8,379 nt of DNA from Desulfobacterales bacterium CG23_combo_of_CG06-09_8_20_14_all_51_8 (GCA_002772195.1 PCSG01000398.1:1-8379), one strand, 5' to 3'. Counted from the stretch's first letter, positions 1-6,552 are shown. Made by a program: numbers and translations. The notes: generated by a model not told the origin, from the sequence alone.

Positions 1-64
1 CTCGCAATCAAGAATAAACCATAGCCTGAGGGTGTCCACGAAAAAGCGGGAAACTTTAGTCAGG

Positions 65-373
65 TTAAACAGACACCACGAAATTTTTACTGCCCGCAAA
101 ACCACTGGGCACGTGCTTATCCGCTTCCTCGTCATTGACCCAGGTCTGTTTATCCAGCAGATACCGGAACTGGTGGTCTTTGTTTTTTTCAAGATCGAGG
201 GTAATGGAAAAAGATCCGTTTTTGTAGGATTTCATGGGTATTCCCGGCTTTTCCCAATTATTGAACTCGCCGGTGATGTGAACGGATTTTGCATTGTCCG
301 CCGCTTCTTTTGTCAAACTAAACGTGACTTTGCAGATGGGCCGGTTTTTCAAAAATCGTTTTTTGATACTCAT
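65..373 (-). CDS. Stand-alone CBM48/AMPK-type glycogen-binding domain protein
   Basis: This is a 102-residue cytoplasmic protein with no signal peptide or membrane segment. Residues 13-102 look like one early-set beta-sandwich of the CBM48 / AMPK-beta glycogen-binding family. The diagnostic stretch is VHITGEFNNWEKPGIPM (31-47), with the NNW tryptophan at 40. It is followed by an F-S-I-T-L-D-L strand (55-61), the H-Q-F-R-Y-L-L-D strand (67-74) and a second exposed tryptophan at 78; in the family such aromatics stack on glucose chains. There is no catalytic domain, so it probably binds glycogen or alpha-glucan without cutting it. It starts 58 bases after the debranching enzyme stop on the same strand, so co-transcription is likely, and a role in tethering or regulating that enzyme is inferred. 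The start is fixed by a strong AGGAGG seven bases upstream. The fold assignment is solid; the physiological role is not known. Confidence 0.85.
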   Translation of the reverse strand: MSIKKRFLKNRPICKVTFSLTKEAADNAKSVHITGEFNNWEKPGIPMKSYKNGSFSITLDLEKNKDHQFRYLLDKQTWVNDEEADKHVPSGFAGSKNFVVSV

Positions 374-380
374 GGTTTTT

Positions 381-386
381 CCTCCT
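381..386 (-). promoter_or_regulatory. Ribosome binding site of the CBM48 protein
   Basis: A perfect AGGAGG on the minus strand lies seven bases before the ATG at 373. It supports independent, efficient translation of the small glycogen-binding protein even if it shares a transcript with the debranching enzyme. Confidence 0.8.
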
Positions 387-399
387 GTTTTTGAATGGC

Positions 400-420
400 G
401 GGTTAAAAAAATTTTAACCC
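400..420 (-). repeat. Perfect hairpin between the debranching enzyme and CBM48 genes
   Basis: A perfect inverted repeat with nine-base arms, GGGTTAAAA and TTTTAACCC, has a three-base centre. It sits 12 bases after the stop of the debranching enzyme and just before the ribosome binding site of the next gene. The minus strand has no T-run after it, so it is not a standard terminator. It could be an mRNA-stabilising or processing structure inside the operon, or a weak attenuator. The function is inferred. Confidence 0.5.
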
Positions 421-431
421 AGTTAAATCAA

Positions 432-3400
432 CTATTTATTGTTTAGTTTTGTCCAAACCCTTAGCCATTCGCTGACACCCCAGGCCTGGGCATCGCAGCC
501 TTTCTGAAGGTGCGGATAATCGCCGTCCAGAATTTCAGGGATGTGGCCGGCGCATCCGGTGCTGATGATTTCAGCGCTGCTCGAAAGCAGGGAAAGGGCG
601 GTTTGTTTTGCCGGTTCACCGTATGTCATGGCCCATGCCTCGCAAAATGAGGGAAAGACCCAGGTCCAGGCCGTGCCGTTGTGATACGCGGGCTTGCGGC
701 GGGTATCCTCGTCTCCGGTGTAAACGCCCTGATAGGGACGGTGCGGGTCATTTAAAAGGCGGCCGTTGTGGATGATTTCAAGGGGGCGCTTGACGGGCCG
801 GTCCGCGAGGGTTCTTATGGCCCCGGGAACCACAAGGCCGGCGCATTGTCGTATCATATTTTTCATGATATGGCGGTCGGTGACCGCCCCCAGCGTAATG
901 GCGAATAACTGGTTGGGCCGAAGGGCGTCATCCGGTTCCGCATCGTTTGCCGGTGTGCCTGGAGCGGCATACAGACAGTCCGCCAGATAGCCGGATGTTT
1001 CCAAGTAAAAAAGACGGCCGATGGAGGCCCGCACCTGGTCTGCGAGAGTCTTCCACCGATCCGCTACCTTACCATTATCCACCCGGGAAAGAAAATCAAG
1101 GGTATTGTGCCACAGGGCCTGGATTTCAATGGGATAGCCCTGCCGGGGCGTGCCTGCCGGGAAATTGGTGTCCATCCAGGTGAAATGGGACGGACTGAAC
1201 ACCAGGCCGGTTGCGGCATCGGTTCGGATGCCGTTGAATGTGCCTTGAACATAGCCGGTGACAATGGACCGCAAAACATCCCGAAGGGGTCTGGCATCGC
1301 AGAGTTCATCCAGAAACTTGCGGTCTCCGGTTCTTTCCATCAGATCCCGGCAGGCGGCGACCAGCCACAGGGGAGCGTCGGAGGTGTCCCGGTTGCGGGT
1401 GTCCGCTCCGAAAATCACGTTGGGCAGGGTGCCCTCATGTTCGAATGCGGCGAATTGCTTCAGGATGGCGCGGGCTTCTTCCACAAATCCGGCGGCGATC
1501 AGACCTCTCGAAACGATCAGCGTGTCCCGGCCCCAGTCCAGAAACCAGGGATACCCGGCAATGACGCTTTGATGGGAGTTGCGCCGAACGATAAAATGGC
1601 CCATGGCCCGGGTCATGGCCTCGGGCAGCGGTTGTTTTTTCAAGGTATGGGAAAAATCGCCCCGGATTTCAGAATCCATCAGCCGGATCAGGGGAACGGC
1701 ATCGTATCCCGGCGACAGAACCGCGGCGGACAGGTGCAGCGTGTCGGCGCCTTTCAGAAATGTTGAAAAATATCCAGGGCTGAAGAGGTCGGTGTTCGGG
1801 TCCATGCCCCGGGCCGCATCGGCGGGCAGCCAGACCATGTAGCGCCATTCCGGCTCCCAGGTGAATTCTCCGGCGGATGCCGTCATCAAAAGCACCCGGT
1901 CGGGATGAGGGGTGAAGGAAAATCCATCCGGCCGGGGTGCCGTGGCGGTGTGCCACCGGTGTTCCGGGCCGGTGTACGCCTTGGTGACGGAGTGAAAATC
2001 GCGGTCATCAATGTCCGGCCGGATAATCAGGCGCACCGGCTGATCGCTGGCCAGCACCCGGGCGTTTTTTCCGGCATGGTCTCGGGAAAATGTCAGATGG
2101 ATCTGATTGCGGCCGGTAATCATCCTGGCGGAAATTCTCAGGTGGATATGCTGGCCCTGACCCGTGGGCACGGCAAATTCCCATCGGCCTTCGGAAGTAT
2201 CTTCACAGCAGAAGCATTTGAGGCAGTCCGTGGAAATCTCCTGGGAATATCCCTGAAAAACCACCCAGGCCCGGCACCGGATCAGCATCATCCATCGGTT
2301 GTCCGGGCAGTTTGGATTCAAATTGGCGGCGAGCAGGGCGTCATAGCGGCTTTCGATTTCCCCCCACCGGGCATTGGCCCGCATCATGGCGCCCCGGCCG
2401 TTGGTTCCCAGGGTTCGAAGGGAATGGTAGAGAACGTCTTTTCGGCCAAAAACGGTTTTCGCATATCCGTGCTTCGGACTGCAAAGATATAACAACGGCG
2501 ATTCCCGGTGAACACTGGTTTTGTTCTGATATATCGATAGTTTTAAGGTGGCGTGCAAAGGAGTTTTTCGGAGATTTTTCACGGTCATGATGGTAAAATG
2601 GGTGTTGTCTCTGGAAACGATGCTTTGATGCAGGCCCAGCGTTTGATCCGTGCCATTCTTCCGCGCGATGATTCGTGCCGTAAACGGGATGTCCGAACGC
2701 ACCATCAGCAAATGACCCGGCGGCACCATGACAAGCCTTCGGCTGTCTTCCGGCCATTGCCACACAACCATCCGGGGTTCATCGGAGCCGGGCCTCAGGG
2801 TCCGGCAGAAGGTTTCCGGATCGGTTTCAAGCTGCAATACCGCCTCATGGATATCCAAGTCCGCCACGTGAATGGAACCGGTAAAAAACCGGAGGATCTC
2901 AAGGACCATGGACCGGAGGCGCTGGTGATGAATCCGGTCAGGAAGCCGCATGGGGTCGCTCTTTTCCAGAATCCGGCCCAGGGCATCCGGCTCCGGGGAA
3001 AGGCACAACACCCGGCCGGGGTCCAGCAGGCAGCCGGTAAAATTACCGTCCCGGGTGATGGGGATGAATTCCGCGCTCAGCATGTCGATGCACGAAAAAT
3101 TTTCCGGCGCAAACTCGGCGGCGGGCCATCGGGCCGGCACCGGATGGGCCATGTCCAGATTCACCAGCACCAGAACCCGCTGGTCTGATGGCAGGTGGTG
3201 TCGCAGGAGGGCGATATAATCGCCGCTGTCCTGGTGAACCAGTTTCAGGTCGGTGCAATGGGAAAACGCGGGATGAAATTTCAGGATAAGGGTGAGGCGT
3301 TGAATTTTGTCCACCTGATTGGCGGCCGACCCCCAGTTTAAGGAAGAGGCGTCATGCACGTTGATTTTTTCGGTGGCGTACCATTCCACGCCGTTGGCAA

Positions 3401-4742
3401 ACCCGAATCCGCCGCAGTGGGAGACCAGGGCGCACAAGGCGGTCCGCATGGCCGCATAGGCCGGGGAGACGGCGGCCAGTCGGTTGTTGTCATGGGTTTC
3501 GGCGAAATGGATCATGAGCCCGTTTTGAAAATTGATGTCATTGCAAAGGTCGAGACACGTTTCAATTTGACTTCTGTCATAACTTTGAAACAATTCCGAG
3601 TAGGCCCAGTTAAAATTGCATGAACTTAAGATTTCCCGAGTAACGGAAATCTTTCCCCCCAGGCCTTCCAAAAAAAAGACCGTGTCCGGAAACTGTTCGC
3701 GGACTTTCGCCACAATAAAGCGCCATGCCGGAACCGGAATCATGTAACCGGCATCGCATCGGAATCCGTCCACCCCCCGCTGGCACCAGGTCAGAAAGAC
3801 ATCGGCCATGTATTTCCACAGTTCTTTGTTCGTGTAATCCAGCCGGGTCAGATCCTCCCAGACCACCCCCCAGGCTCCGGGGGCCTGAATGGCGCCTTCG
3901 GCATCCCGGACCAGCCATTCCGGATGGGTTTCATGGAGTTCCGCAGCCCATCCGGTGTGGTTGGGGGCCAGATCAATGATGATTTTGGCGTTGCGCGCGT
4001 GGACCGCATCCACCAGCTCGATAAATTGCTCCAGCGGCGTTGCTTTGGGATCGAAAACCGCCAGGGCCGGGTCGATTCCCTTGAAATCCAGGGCCGCATA
4101 GGGGCTGCCGAAGCGTCCCATGCGCCCGTAGGTAGTGGGCGTGGGGTTGATGGGAAGAAGATGCAGGGCCCTGCAGCCAAGGGTGTAAATGATGAAATCC
4201 AGTTCCGAGATCAGGTCCCGGAACGTTCCGGACGGCGGGATGACCGTATACCCGTCATGGTCCAGTTTTTCGATGTCCTTCGCGTTTTCCCGGCTGATCT
4301 GAAACGCGCCGGATTTATTGGGGCCGAACTGCCGGACAAAGGCATTATAGATGATATTGGCGCAGCACAGGTCCGCCGGCTCCACATTCACGATCACATT
4401 GGGGCCCTGGGGCCATATGGGGGTTTTCCCATTGGAGTTGATGAAAAAGCATTTGGCTTCAAAATGACCGACGTCGCACAGGGCCAGGGTGACGGCAAAC
4501 CGCGCGGGAGTGACCGGCGTCATCGGGATGTCATACCATGCCCGCCCCAGAACCGGTTCATCAGCCGTCACCGCCTGGATGATTTCCCAGCGGGATGTGG
4601 CGACATTGCCGATATTGGTGCGAATCCAGGCGTTTCCGGAAATTTTTTCAGGCAGATCCAGGAAAAATTCAATGGTATCCCCGCGGAAAGAAAGACGGGA
4701 AGCACCCGGCGCCGGAGTTTGTGTGAGTCTGAACTCAGTCAT
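432..4742 (-). CDS. Bifunctional glycogen debranching enzyme (GH13 glucanotransferase + GH133 amylo-1,6-glucosidase)
   Basis: This 1436-residue cytoplasmic enzyme shortens glycogen branches by moving maltosyl or maltotriosyl stubs (4-alpha-glucanotransferase) and then hydrolysing the remaining alpha-1,6 glucose. Residues 1-120 form a beta-rich N-terminal domain. A GH13 barrel follows, with region I DLAPNH (257-262), region II GVDGFRCD (nucleophile D330), region III FFLEG (acid/base E359) and region IV ETHDNN (D418), so the catalytic triad is intact. Residues 600-960 are a central beta-rich region. The C-terminal GH133 half (about 1040-1436) shows GYPWFLDWGRDT (1063-1074), NRDTSDAPLW (1117-1126), FTWMDTNFPAGTPR (1187-1200), HNGTAWTW (1354-1361) and GCDAQAW (1415-1421). 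D1122 and E1403 are my best guesses for the glucosidase acid and base. The length resembles eukaryotic debranching enzymes; most bacterial GH133 proteins are about half as long. The start ATG has only a modest AAGG upstream. It pairs with the CBM48 gene just downstream. Confidence 0.93.
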   Translation of the reverse strand: MTEFRLTQTPAPGASRLSFRGDTIEFFLDLPEKISGNAWIRTNIGNVATSRWEIIQAVTADEPVLGRAWYDIPMTPVTPARFAVTLALCDVGHFEAKCFFINSNGKTPIWPQGPNVIVNVEPADLCCANIIYNAFVRQFGPNKSGAFQISRENAKDIEKLDHDGYTVIPPSGTFRDLISELDFIIYTLGCRALHLLPINPTPTTYGRMGRFGSPYAALDFKGIDPALAVFDPKATPLEQFIELVDAVHARNAKIIIDLAPNHTGWAAELHETHPEWLVRDAEGAIQAPGAWGVVWEDLTRLDYTNKELWKYMADVFLTWCQRGVDGFRCDAGYMIPVPAWRFIVAKVREQFPDTVFFLEGLGGKISVTREILSSCNFNWAYSELFQSYDRSQIETCLDLCNDINFQNGLMIHFAETHDNNRLAAVSPAYAAMRTALCALVSHCGGFGFANGVEWYATEKINVHDASSLNWGSAANQVDKIQRLTLILKFHPAFSHCTDLKLVHQDSGDYIALLRHHLPSDQRVLVLVNLDMAHPVPARWPAAEFAPENFSCIDMLSAEFIPITRDGNFTGCLLDPGRVLCLSPEPDALGRILEKSDPMRLPDRIHHQRLRSMVLEILRFFTGSIHVADLDIHEAVLQLETDPETFCRTLRPGSDEPRMVVWQWPEDSRRLVMVPPGHLLMVRSDIPFTARIIARKNGTDQTLGLHQSIVSRDNTHFTIMTVKNLRKTPLHATLKLSIYQNKTSVHRESPLLYLCSPKHGYAKTVFGRKDVLYHSLRTLGTNGRGAMMRANARWGEIESRYDALLAANLNPNCPDNRWMMLIRCRAWVVFQGYSQEISTDCLKCFCCEDTSEGRWEFAVPTGQGQHIHLRISARMITGRNQIHLTFSRDHAGKNARVLASDQPVRLIIRPDIDDRDFHSVTKAYTGPEHRWHTATAPRPDGFSFTPHPDRVLLMTASAGEFTWEPEWRYMVWLPADAARGMDPNTDLFSPGYFSTFLKGADTLHLSAAVLSPGYDAVPLIRLMDSEIRGDFSHTLKKQPLPEAMTRAMGHFIVRRNSHQSVIAGYPWFLDWGRDTLIVSRGLIAAGFVEEARAILKQFAAFEHEGTLPNVIFGADTRNRDTSDAPLWLVAACRDLMERTGDRKFLDELCDARPLRDVLRSIVTGYVQGTFNGIRTDAATGLVFSPSHFTWMDTNFPAGTPRQGYPIEIQALWHNTLDFLSRVDNGKVADRWKTLADQVRASIGRLFYLETSGYLADCLYAAPGTPANDAEPDDALRPNQLFAITLGAVTDRHIMKNMIRQCAGLVVPGAIRTLADRPVKRPLEIIHNGRLLNDPHRPYQGVYTGDEDTRRKPAYHNGTAWTWVFPSFCEAWAMTYGEPAKQTALSLLSSSAEIISTGCAGHIPEILDGDYPHLQKGCDAQAWGVSEWLRVWTKLNNK

Positions 4743-5032
4743 TTTCTTCTGCCTTAAACCTTTATGATGTGGAAAAATGATCTTGCGGGGCGCGACTCAG
4801 ACAGAATCATAAAAATGAACTGCTTTTGGGTGTAAGATCAAAACGGGTTTGCATTGCTTATGAGATACCAGATATCCAGCGGTTCCACAAATAATTTTTT
4901 GGATTTCAGGAAGGGTTTCAGGGCAGCGGCGGTGTTAATTCAGAAAAGGGGGTTGTGGGGCATCCGGACAAAAAACAGGACTTTTAACTGATGGGAATTC
5001 CTTGCAGTTTTTACCGCATGCGGCAGGGATTA
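4743..5032. other. Intergenic region upstream of the debranching enzyme, no clear gene
   Basis: This 290-base stretch separates the OB-fold-like gene from the debranching enzyme, both on the minus strand. I see no RNA gene and no convincing terminator, only short palindromes such as CCGCATGCGG (5014-5023). On the minus strand a TATGAT (4814-4819) could be a -10 box about 75 bases before the debranching enzyme start, with a poor -35 match. A short reading frame on the minus strand (ATG at 4963, stop at 4838) has protein-like composition after an in-frame TGA at 4940-4942, but I do not call it a gene. Confidence 0.4.
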
Positions 5033-5308
5033 CTAAGCATTGGCGTCGGGAAGAAACCGTTCGAAGCTTTTTACTGAAATCACGCGACGCTTTTTCACGA
5101 CGCGGCCGAGGGTTCCGGTAACGCGGATTTTCTGTTTTTCGATGGCGGCCAATTTTTTTCCCATCTTGGTCCGGAGATCAATCAAGTATTCCTTTTCTTC
5201 ATAGGAGGCTATCGCAAATGCGACGGGCCTGCCGTTTTCTTCCCACTCCACCGGTATGACAACCCCCACTGTGGTGATGGTTTCTTTTTCAATGGTATTG
5301 ATATCCAT
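5033..5308 (-). CDS. Small OB-fold-like protein of unknown function
   Basis: This 91-residue soluble protein has no signal peptide, membrane segment or cysteine. I do not recognise a named family. The pattern is an OB-fold-like run of five strands: TTVGVVIPVEW (12-22), VAFAIASY (29-36), EYLIDL (40-45), KIRVTGTLGRV (60-70) and RRVISVKSFE (74-83). The V-x-G-x-L followed by a basic turn and I-x-V resembles small nucleic-acid-binding OB proteins. It carries many lysines and arginines in its second half. It lies 69 bases downstream of the DksA-like gene on the same strand with no clear terminator between, so the two may share a transcript. The ATG is preceded by a weak AAGG about 12 bases away. 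A role in RNA or DNA binding is inference; confidence that it is a real gene is good, that it has an OB fold only moderate. Confidence 0.7.
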   Translation of the reverse strand: MDINTIEKETITTVGVVIPVEWEENGRPVAFAIASYEEKEYLIDLRTKMGKKLAAIEKQKIRVTGTLGRVVKKRRVISVKSFERFLPDANA

Positions 5309-5377
5309 TTTTTTAGGATGCCTTATTCAAAACGTTTCAGTGAATCCGTAGCTGGTTCAGCGGAACATGCGATTATT

Positions 5378-5740
5378 TTATATGCCGGAAACACGTTCCA
5401 GTGCTTCCTCCTTCATTTTGCAGTTAATGCACTGGGTCGTGACCGGTCTTGCCTTTAAGCATTTCACCGGGATTTCTTCGCCGCAGGTTTCACAGATACC
5501 GTAACTTCCGTCTTTGATGCGTTGGAGGGATTTTTTAATTTTTGAAATCAGCCGGCTTTCCCGCTCGCGTATGCGGAGCAGCAGATTTTGATCCGTATCC
5601 GCCGAAGCAATATCCAAAACATCCTGGAATTCATCCAGGGGGGTCATTTTTCGGATATCGGAATAATTCATCCGGTTCTGTAATTCTTGCAGTTGTGAAT
5701 TTAATAGCGTATGAAAATACGCAAGATCTTTTTTGTTCAT
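5378..5740 (-). CDS. DksA/TraR-family zinc-finger RNA polymerase-binding protein
   Basis: This 120-residue protein belongs to the family that enters the RNA polymerase secondary channel and, with ppGpp in the best-studied case, tunes initiation. Residues 1-80 form the helical hairpin. DVLDIA at 40-45 matches the DxxDxA tip motif that is essential in E. coli DksA. A four-cysteine zinc finger follows: C83-x2-C86, 17 residues, then C104-x2-C107. An additional cysteine lies at 94. It is shorter than E. coli DksA (151 residues), mainly at the N-terminus. The open frame extends 26 codons upstream to 5818, but I place the start at 5740 because AGGAGG lies four bases before this ATG and the upstream residues are hydrophobic and unlike the family. 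It is divergent from HU, precedes the OB-fold-like gene and has a sigma-54-like promoter match at 5800-5815. Confidence 0.92.
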   Translation of the reverse strand: MNKKDLAYFHTLLNSQLQELQNRMNYSDIRKMTPLDEFQDVLDIASADTDQNLLLRIRERESRLISKIKKSLQRIKDGSYGICETCGEEIPVKCLKARPVTTQCINCKMKEEALERVSGI

Positions 5741-5744
5741 CGTT

Positions 5745-5750
5745 CCTCCT
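5745..5750 (-). promoter_or_regulatory. Ribosome binding site that sets the DksA-like start
   Basis: A perfect AGGAGG on the minus strand lies four bases before the ATG at 5740. It decides between this start and the longer open frame beginning at 5818, which has no comparable site. Confidence 0.85.
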
Positions 5751-5799
5751 GAATAAAAGAAGTATTCCGGGGCGTTTACAAGCAACTGGAATAAGGAAC

Positions 5800-5815
5800 T
5801 GCAAAATATATACCA
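5800..5815 (-). promoter_or_regulatory. Candidate sigma-54 promoter of the DksA-like gene
   Basis: The minus strand reads TGGTATATATTTTGCA. It has GG and GC separated by exactly ten bases, and a TTGCA -12 element. Against the consensus TGGCACG-N4-TTGCA it keeps TGG, the A at position five and the whole -12 box, but loses C, C and G in the -24 box. Transcription would start near 5790, giving a leader of about 50 bases. The stretch is AT-rich, so a chance match or overlap with a sigma-70 TATATT box is possible. Confidence 0.4.
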
Positions 5816-5969
5816 CATAATTAACCGCGCTCAGGCGGAACAGTGACGCAGGAACGAAAAAAAAGGCATGAATCGGCGGTTTATATTCTTTATGGCGCGG
5901 GAGTATTAGATATTTCAAGGCATAAATTGTCTTCAATTTCCACAAAGCCGAATAACGGGATGTTACGAT

Positions 5970-6051
5970 CGGAACTTCCGGTTCCGTTCGGAGGGAATTG
6001 AGAAGTTTGGATTCCGAAAAAAACCGGTTTTCGTGATTTCGTCGAAAACGG
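5970..6051. repeat. Cluster of inverted repeats in the divergent regulatory gap
   Basis: Three dyads lie in about 80 bases. CGGAAC-N5-GTTCCG spans 5970-5986. TTCGGA (5987-5992) faces TCCGAA (6013-6018). CCGGTTTTCG (6024-6033) faces CGAAAACGG (6043-6051), with one bulged base. They lie between the outward-facing DksA-like and HU genes; the third is centred about 155 bases before the predicted HU transcription start, a usual distance for sigma-54 activator sites. They could equally be folds of a leader or small RNA. I see no gene between 5819 and 6168. Confidence 0.4.
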
Positions 6052-6094
6052 CGAATCGTATGGGAGAATGCGGGATCATCGATAAGCATGATAT

Positions 6095-6107
6095 AAAATT
6101 AAATTTT
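6095..6107. repeat. AT-rich palindrome AAAATT-A-AATTTT
   Basis: This is a perfect six-base-arm palindrome in an AT-rich patch lying between the dyad cluster and the HU promoter. It is a plausible flexible or bent segment of the kind that helps an upstream activator loop to a sigma-54 promoter. It does not match the IHF consensus well, and the function is inference. Confidence 0.3.
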
Positions 6108-6168
6108 GCATGCACTTGAATCTCCGGGGTCTGTCCGGTGGATGACCCGGTGAATACGAAGAATCTTT

Positions 6169-6184
6169 TGGCATGAGCATTGCA
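6169..6184 (+). promoter_or_regulatory. Sigma-54 (-24/-12) promoter of the HU gene
   Basis: The sequence TGGCATGAGCATTGCA matches the sigma-54 consensus TGGCACG-N4-TTGCA at every defined position but one (C to T, a common variant). GG (6170-6171) and GC (6182-6183) are ten bases apart, as required. The predicted transcription start is near 6195, leaving a leader of about 65 bases before the HU ATG. No better sigma-70 promoter is visible in the region. A gene for a sigma-54 activator lies directly beyond HU, which adds support. Confidence 0.7.
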
Positions 6185-6202
6185 TTTTTTTGAAAAATGC
6201 AA
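6180..6202. repeat. Perfect palindrome over the -12 box and start of HU transcription
   Basis: TTGCATTTTT (6180-6189) and AAAAATGCAA (6193-6202) form perfect ten-base arms around a three-base centre. The left arm contains the -12 element and the right arm covers the predicted transcription start. It may be an operator for a repressor or only a promoter-proximal hairpin; it is not placed as a terminator for any visible gene. Confidence 0.5.
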
Positions 6203-6246
6203 AGGTGTGTTACCTGGGGCAGTATTCGTTGTTTGACAAATTTAAA

Positions 6247-6253
6247 AAGGGAG
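6247..6253 (+). promoter_or_regulatory. Ribosome binding site that sets the HU start
   Basis: AAGGGAG lies six bases before the ATG at 6260 and directly abuts the ATG at 6254, so the 6260 start is preferred. It gives an N-terminus M-T-K-T-E-L typical of HU. Confidence 0.8.
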
Positions 6254-6259
6254 ATGAAC

Positions 6260-6535
6260 ATGACCAAGACAGAACTGATTGATCACATGGCAACAGAGGC
6301 GAAAATTTCCAAAGAAAAAGCGTCCACGGCATTAAACGCCATGATTGATGGTATTCAGAAGGCTTTGAAGTCCAAGGACGGCAAAGTTCAGCTGACGGGT
6401 TTCGGAACCTTTTCCACGGTTCAGCGGAAGGAAAGAAAAGGCCGGAATCCGGGCACCGGCGCTGAAATCACCATCCCCGCGCAAAAATCAGTCAAATTCA
6501 AACCCGGAAAAAAATTAAAAGACGCTGTAAAATAA
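6260..6535 (+). CDS. hup: HU-family DNA-binding protein
   Basis: This 91-residue histone-like protein is the usual HU length. As a dimer it binds and bends DNA without strong sequence preference, compacting the nucleoid and assisting transcription and repair. Residues 1-45 are the helical dimerisation part, starting MTKTELIDHMA. The signature GFGTFSTVQRKERKGRNPGTG region spans 47-67, with the intercalating proline at 64 in R-N-P, and the arm returns through A-x-K-S-V-x-F-K-P-G-K-K-L-K (74-87). IHF subunits share the fold, but the R-N-P-x-T-G arm and lack of an IHF-like tail favour HU. An in-frame ATG two codons upstream is less well spaced from the ribosome binding site. Upstream is a strong sigma-54 promoter match, an unusual control for HU. 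It is convergent with the sigma-54 activator gene and divergent from the DksA-like gene. Confidence 0.95.
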   Translation: MTKTELIDHMATEAKISKEKASTALNAMIDGIQKALKSKDGKVQLTGFGTFSTVQRKERKGRNPGTGAEITIPAQKSVKFKPGKKLKDAVK

Positions 6536-6552
6536 ACACATCTGCAATTTTT

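Noticed and set aside
1107..1766. A 219-codon plus-strand open frame opposite the GH133 half
   Set aside because: It is antisense to strongly conserved GH133 motifs, rich in G, P and Q, with no motif of its own.
3924..4757. A 277-codon plus-strand open frame opposite the debranching enzyme
   Set aside because: It lies antisense to the conserved GH13 half, whose catalytic motifs are all in the minus-strand frame; its residues are a shadow of GC-biased codons.
4940..4942. TGA as a selenocysteine codon in a short minus-strand frame
   Set aside because: No convincing stem-loop follows the codon and the frame has no recognised homologue, so I do not call a selenoprotein.
5741..5818. A 26-residue N-terminal extension of the DksA-like protein
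   Set aside because: The extension is hydrophobic, unlike the family, and the internal ATG has a perfect AGGAGG while the upstream start has none.
5631..6089. A 152-codon minus-strand open frame across the gap and into the DksA-like gene
   Set aside because: It overlaps the start of the well-supported DksA-like gene in another frame, has an irregular composition with no recognisable motif, and crosses the promoter region.
6190..6220. A mirror-image sigma-54 promoter on the minus strand using the other arm of the HU palindrome
   Set aside because: The nearest GG is 12 rather than 10 bases from the GC, which is outside the strict sigma-54 spacing.
6233..6238. TTGACA just before HU as a sigma-70 -35 box
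   Set aside because: A -10 box at normal spacing would fall on or after the HU ribosome binding site and start codon, and none is present.
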